Below, piece after piece: positions 61,665 to 61,998 of a stretch of 61,998 nucleotides of DNA. Both the position numbers and the translations under genes were made by a program. The stretch comes from Cyclobacteriaceae bacterium. GTDB taxonomy: Bacteria; Bacteroidota; Bacteroidia; Cytophagales; Cyclobacteriaceae. The DNA is taken from assembly GCA_028278225.1 (NCBI GenBank), contig JANQEU010000097.1, forward strand, positions 1 to 61,998, written 5' to 3'. Position 1 is the first letter of the stretch; every line of letters starts with the position of its first letter. The notes under the pieces are model-generated. The model was not told the DNA's origin, ran no database searches, and worked only from the letters and a program-made list of their open reading frames with translations.

Positions 61665-61998
61665 TCAGGCTTTTTTGCCCATCATCAACAGCTCACTGAG
61701 ATTGATCTCGGTGATGTATTTTGTACTGCCGTCTTTTTCGTAGGACCTGTTTATGAGTTTACCCTGGAGGGCAATTTCACTTCCTTTATGCAGGTAGCTT
61801 TCGACTACGTCAGCTTTCTTGCCCCACACCACCACATTGTGCCATTGCGTGTCTTCTACCTTTTCGCCTTTGTTGTTGTAGTACACATCATTTGTGGCGA
61901 TGGAGAATGTTGCCATTTTCTTTCCGCTTTCAAAACTTCTGATCTGCGGGTCGTTACCTAATCTGCCAATTAGTTGCACGTTGTTTCTTAAAGTTGTC
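61665..61998 (-). CDS. ssb: Single-stranded DNA-binding protein (5' end at window edge)
   Basis: An OB-fold SSB of about 111 residues, essentially complete: TTLRNNVQLIGRLGNDPQIR at the start, TNDVYYNNKGEKVEDTQWHNVVVWGKKADVVESYLHKGSEIALQGKL in the middle, and a short ILSEL-type end without the long acidic tail of E. coli SSB. It is a Bacteroidota short-SSB type. The first base of the window end is consistent with the G of an ATG whose first two bases lie outside, so the true start is probably at window position 62000. A hairpin terminator follows 24 bp after the stop. Confidence 0.93.
   Translation of the reverse strand, partial: TTLRNNVQLIGRLGNDPQIRSFESGKKMATFSIATNDVYYNNKGEKVEDTQWHNVVVWGKKADVVESYLHKGSEIALQGKLINRSYEKDGSTKYITEINLSELLMMGKKA

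Overview
The window reads as chromosomal DNA of a Bacteroidota member, probably of the Cytophagales type. The basis is Bacteroidota-style promoters (TTG, about 20 bp, TAnnTTTG), starts mostly without Shine-Dalgarno sequences, a type IX secretion PorP/SprF protein, a DUF5606 protein, PadR-linked FtsX-type permeases and many SPI/SPII exported proteins with outer-membrane barrels. The genus cannot be fixed from sequence alone. No rRNA, tRNA, CRISPR array or intact insertion sequence was seen.

0-23.4 kb is mostly housekeeping and metabolism: DUF5606 protein, a stand-alone receiver, an RRM protein, an ATP-grasp enzyme, SixA phosphatase, GT9 glycosyltransferase, EVE protein, pyrR-pyrB, a DUF4143 AAA ATPase with its own palindromic operator, purB, a 2Fe-2S oxidoreductase, two saccharopine-dehydrogenase-like enzymes, a PadR/FtsX-permease operon, 6-phosphofructokinase, an OFA-type MFS transporter divergent from a porin, and a YfcC-type carrier.

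23.4-34 kb is an accessory island. It starts with an AbiEi/AbiEii (type IV toxin-antitoxin) pair in an unusual convergent, 3'-overlapping arrangement, whose antitoxin promoter is bracketed by two 30-bp palindromes. Two DUF433-DUF5615 modules follow, one truncated and one carrying a palindromic repeat inside its reading frame. A 32-bp palindromic element, always in the same orientation, occurs seven times between 25.9 and 33.9 kb. The island also holds a frameshifted FtsX-type permease, a YdeI-like protein and two lipoproteins.

34-47.7 kb: a secreted type I pullulanase, a periplasmic protein made of eight ~38-residue repeats that is coupled to a PilJ-like chemoreceptor, a SulP anion transporter with an extra C-terminal region, and a two-subunit molybdenum hydroxylase with a Tat-like leader.

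47.9-62 kb: a Zn-ribbon protein overlapping a truncated ParB-like gene that keeps its promoter/operator, a PorP/SprF gene beside a possible remnant of a secreted protein, an SPFH/hypothetical/Arc operon (the 51-residue Arc gene is easily missed), an ECF sigma/anti-sigma/exported-protein operon, and an operon predicted to span the envelope (inner-membrane coiled-coil WD40 protein, outer-membrane barrel, lipoprotein). The window ends in the ssb gene, two bases short of its probable start.
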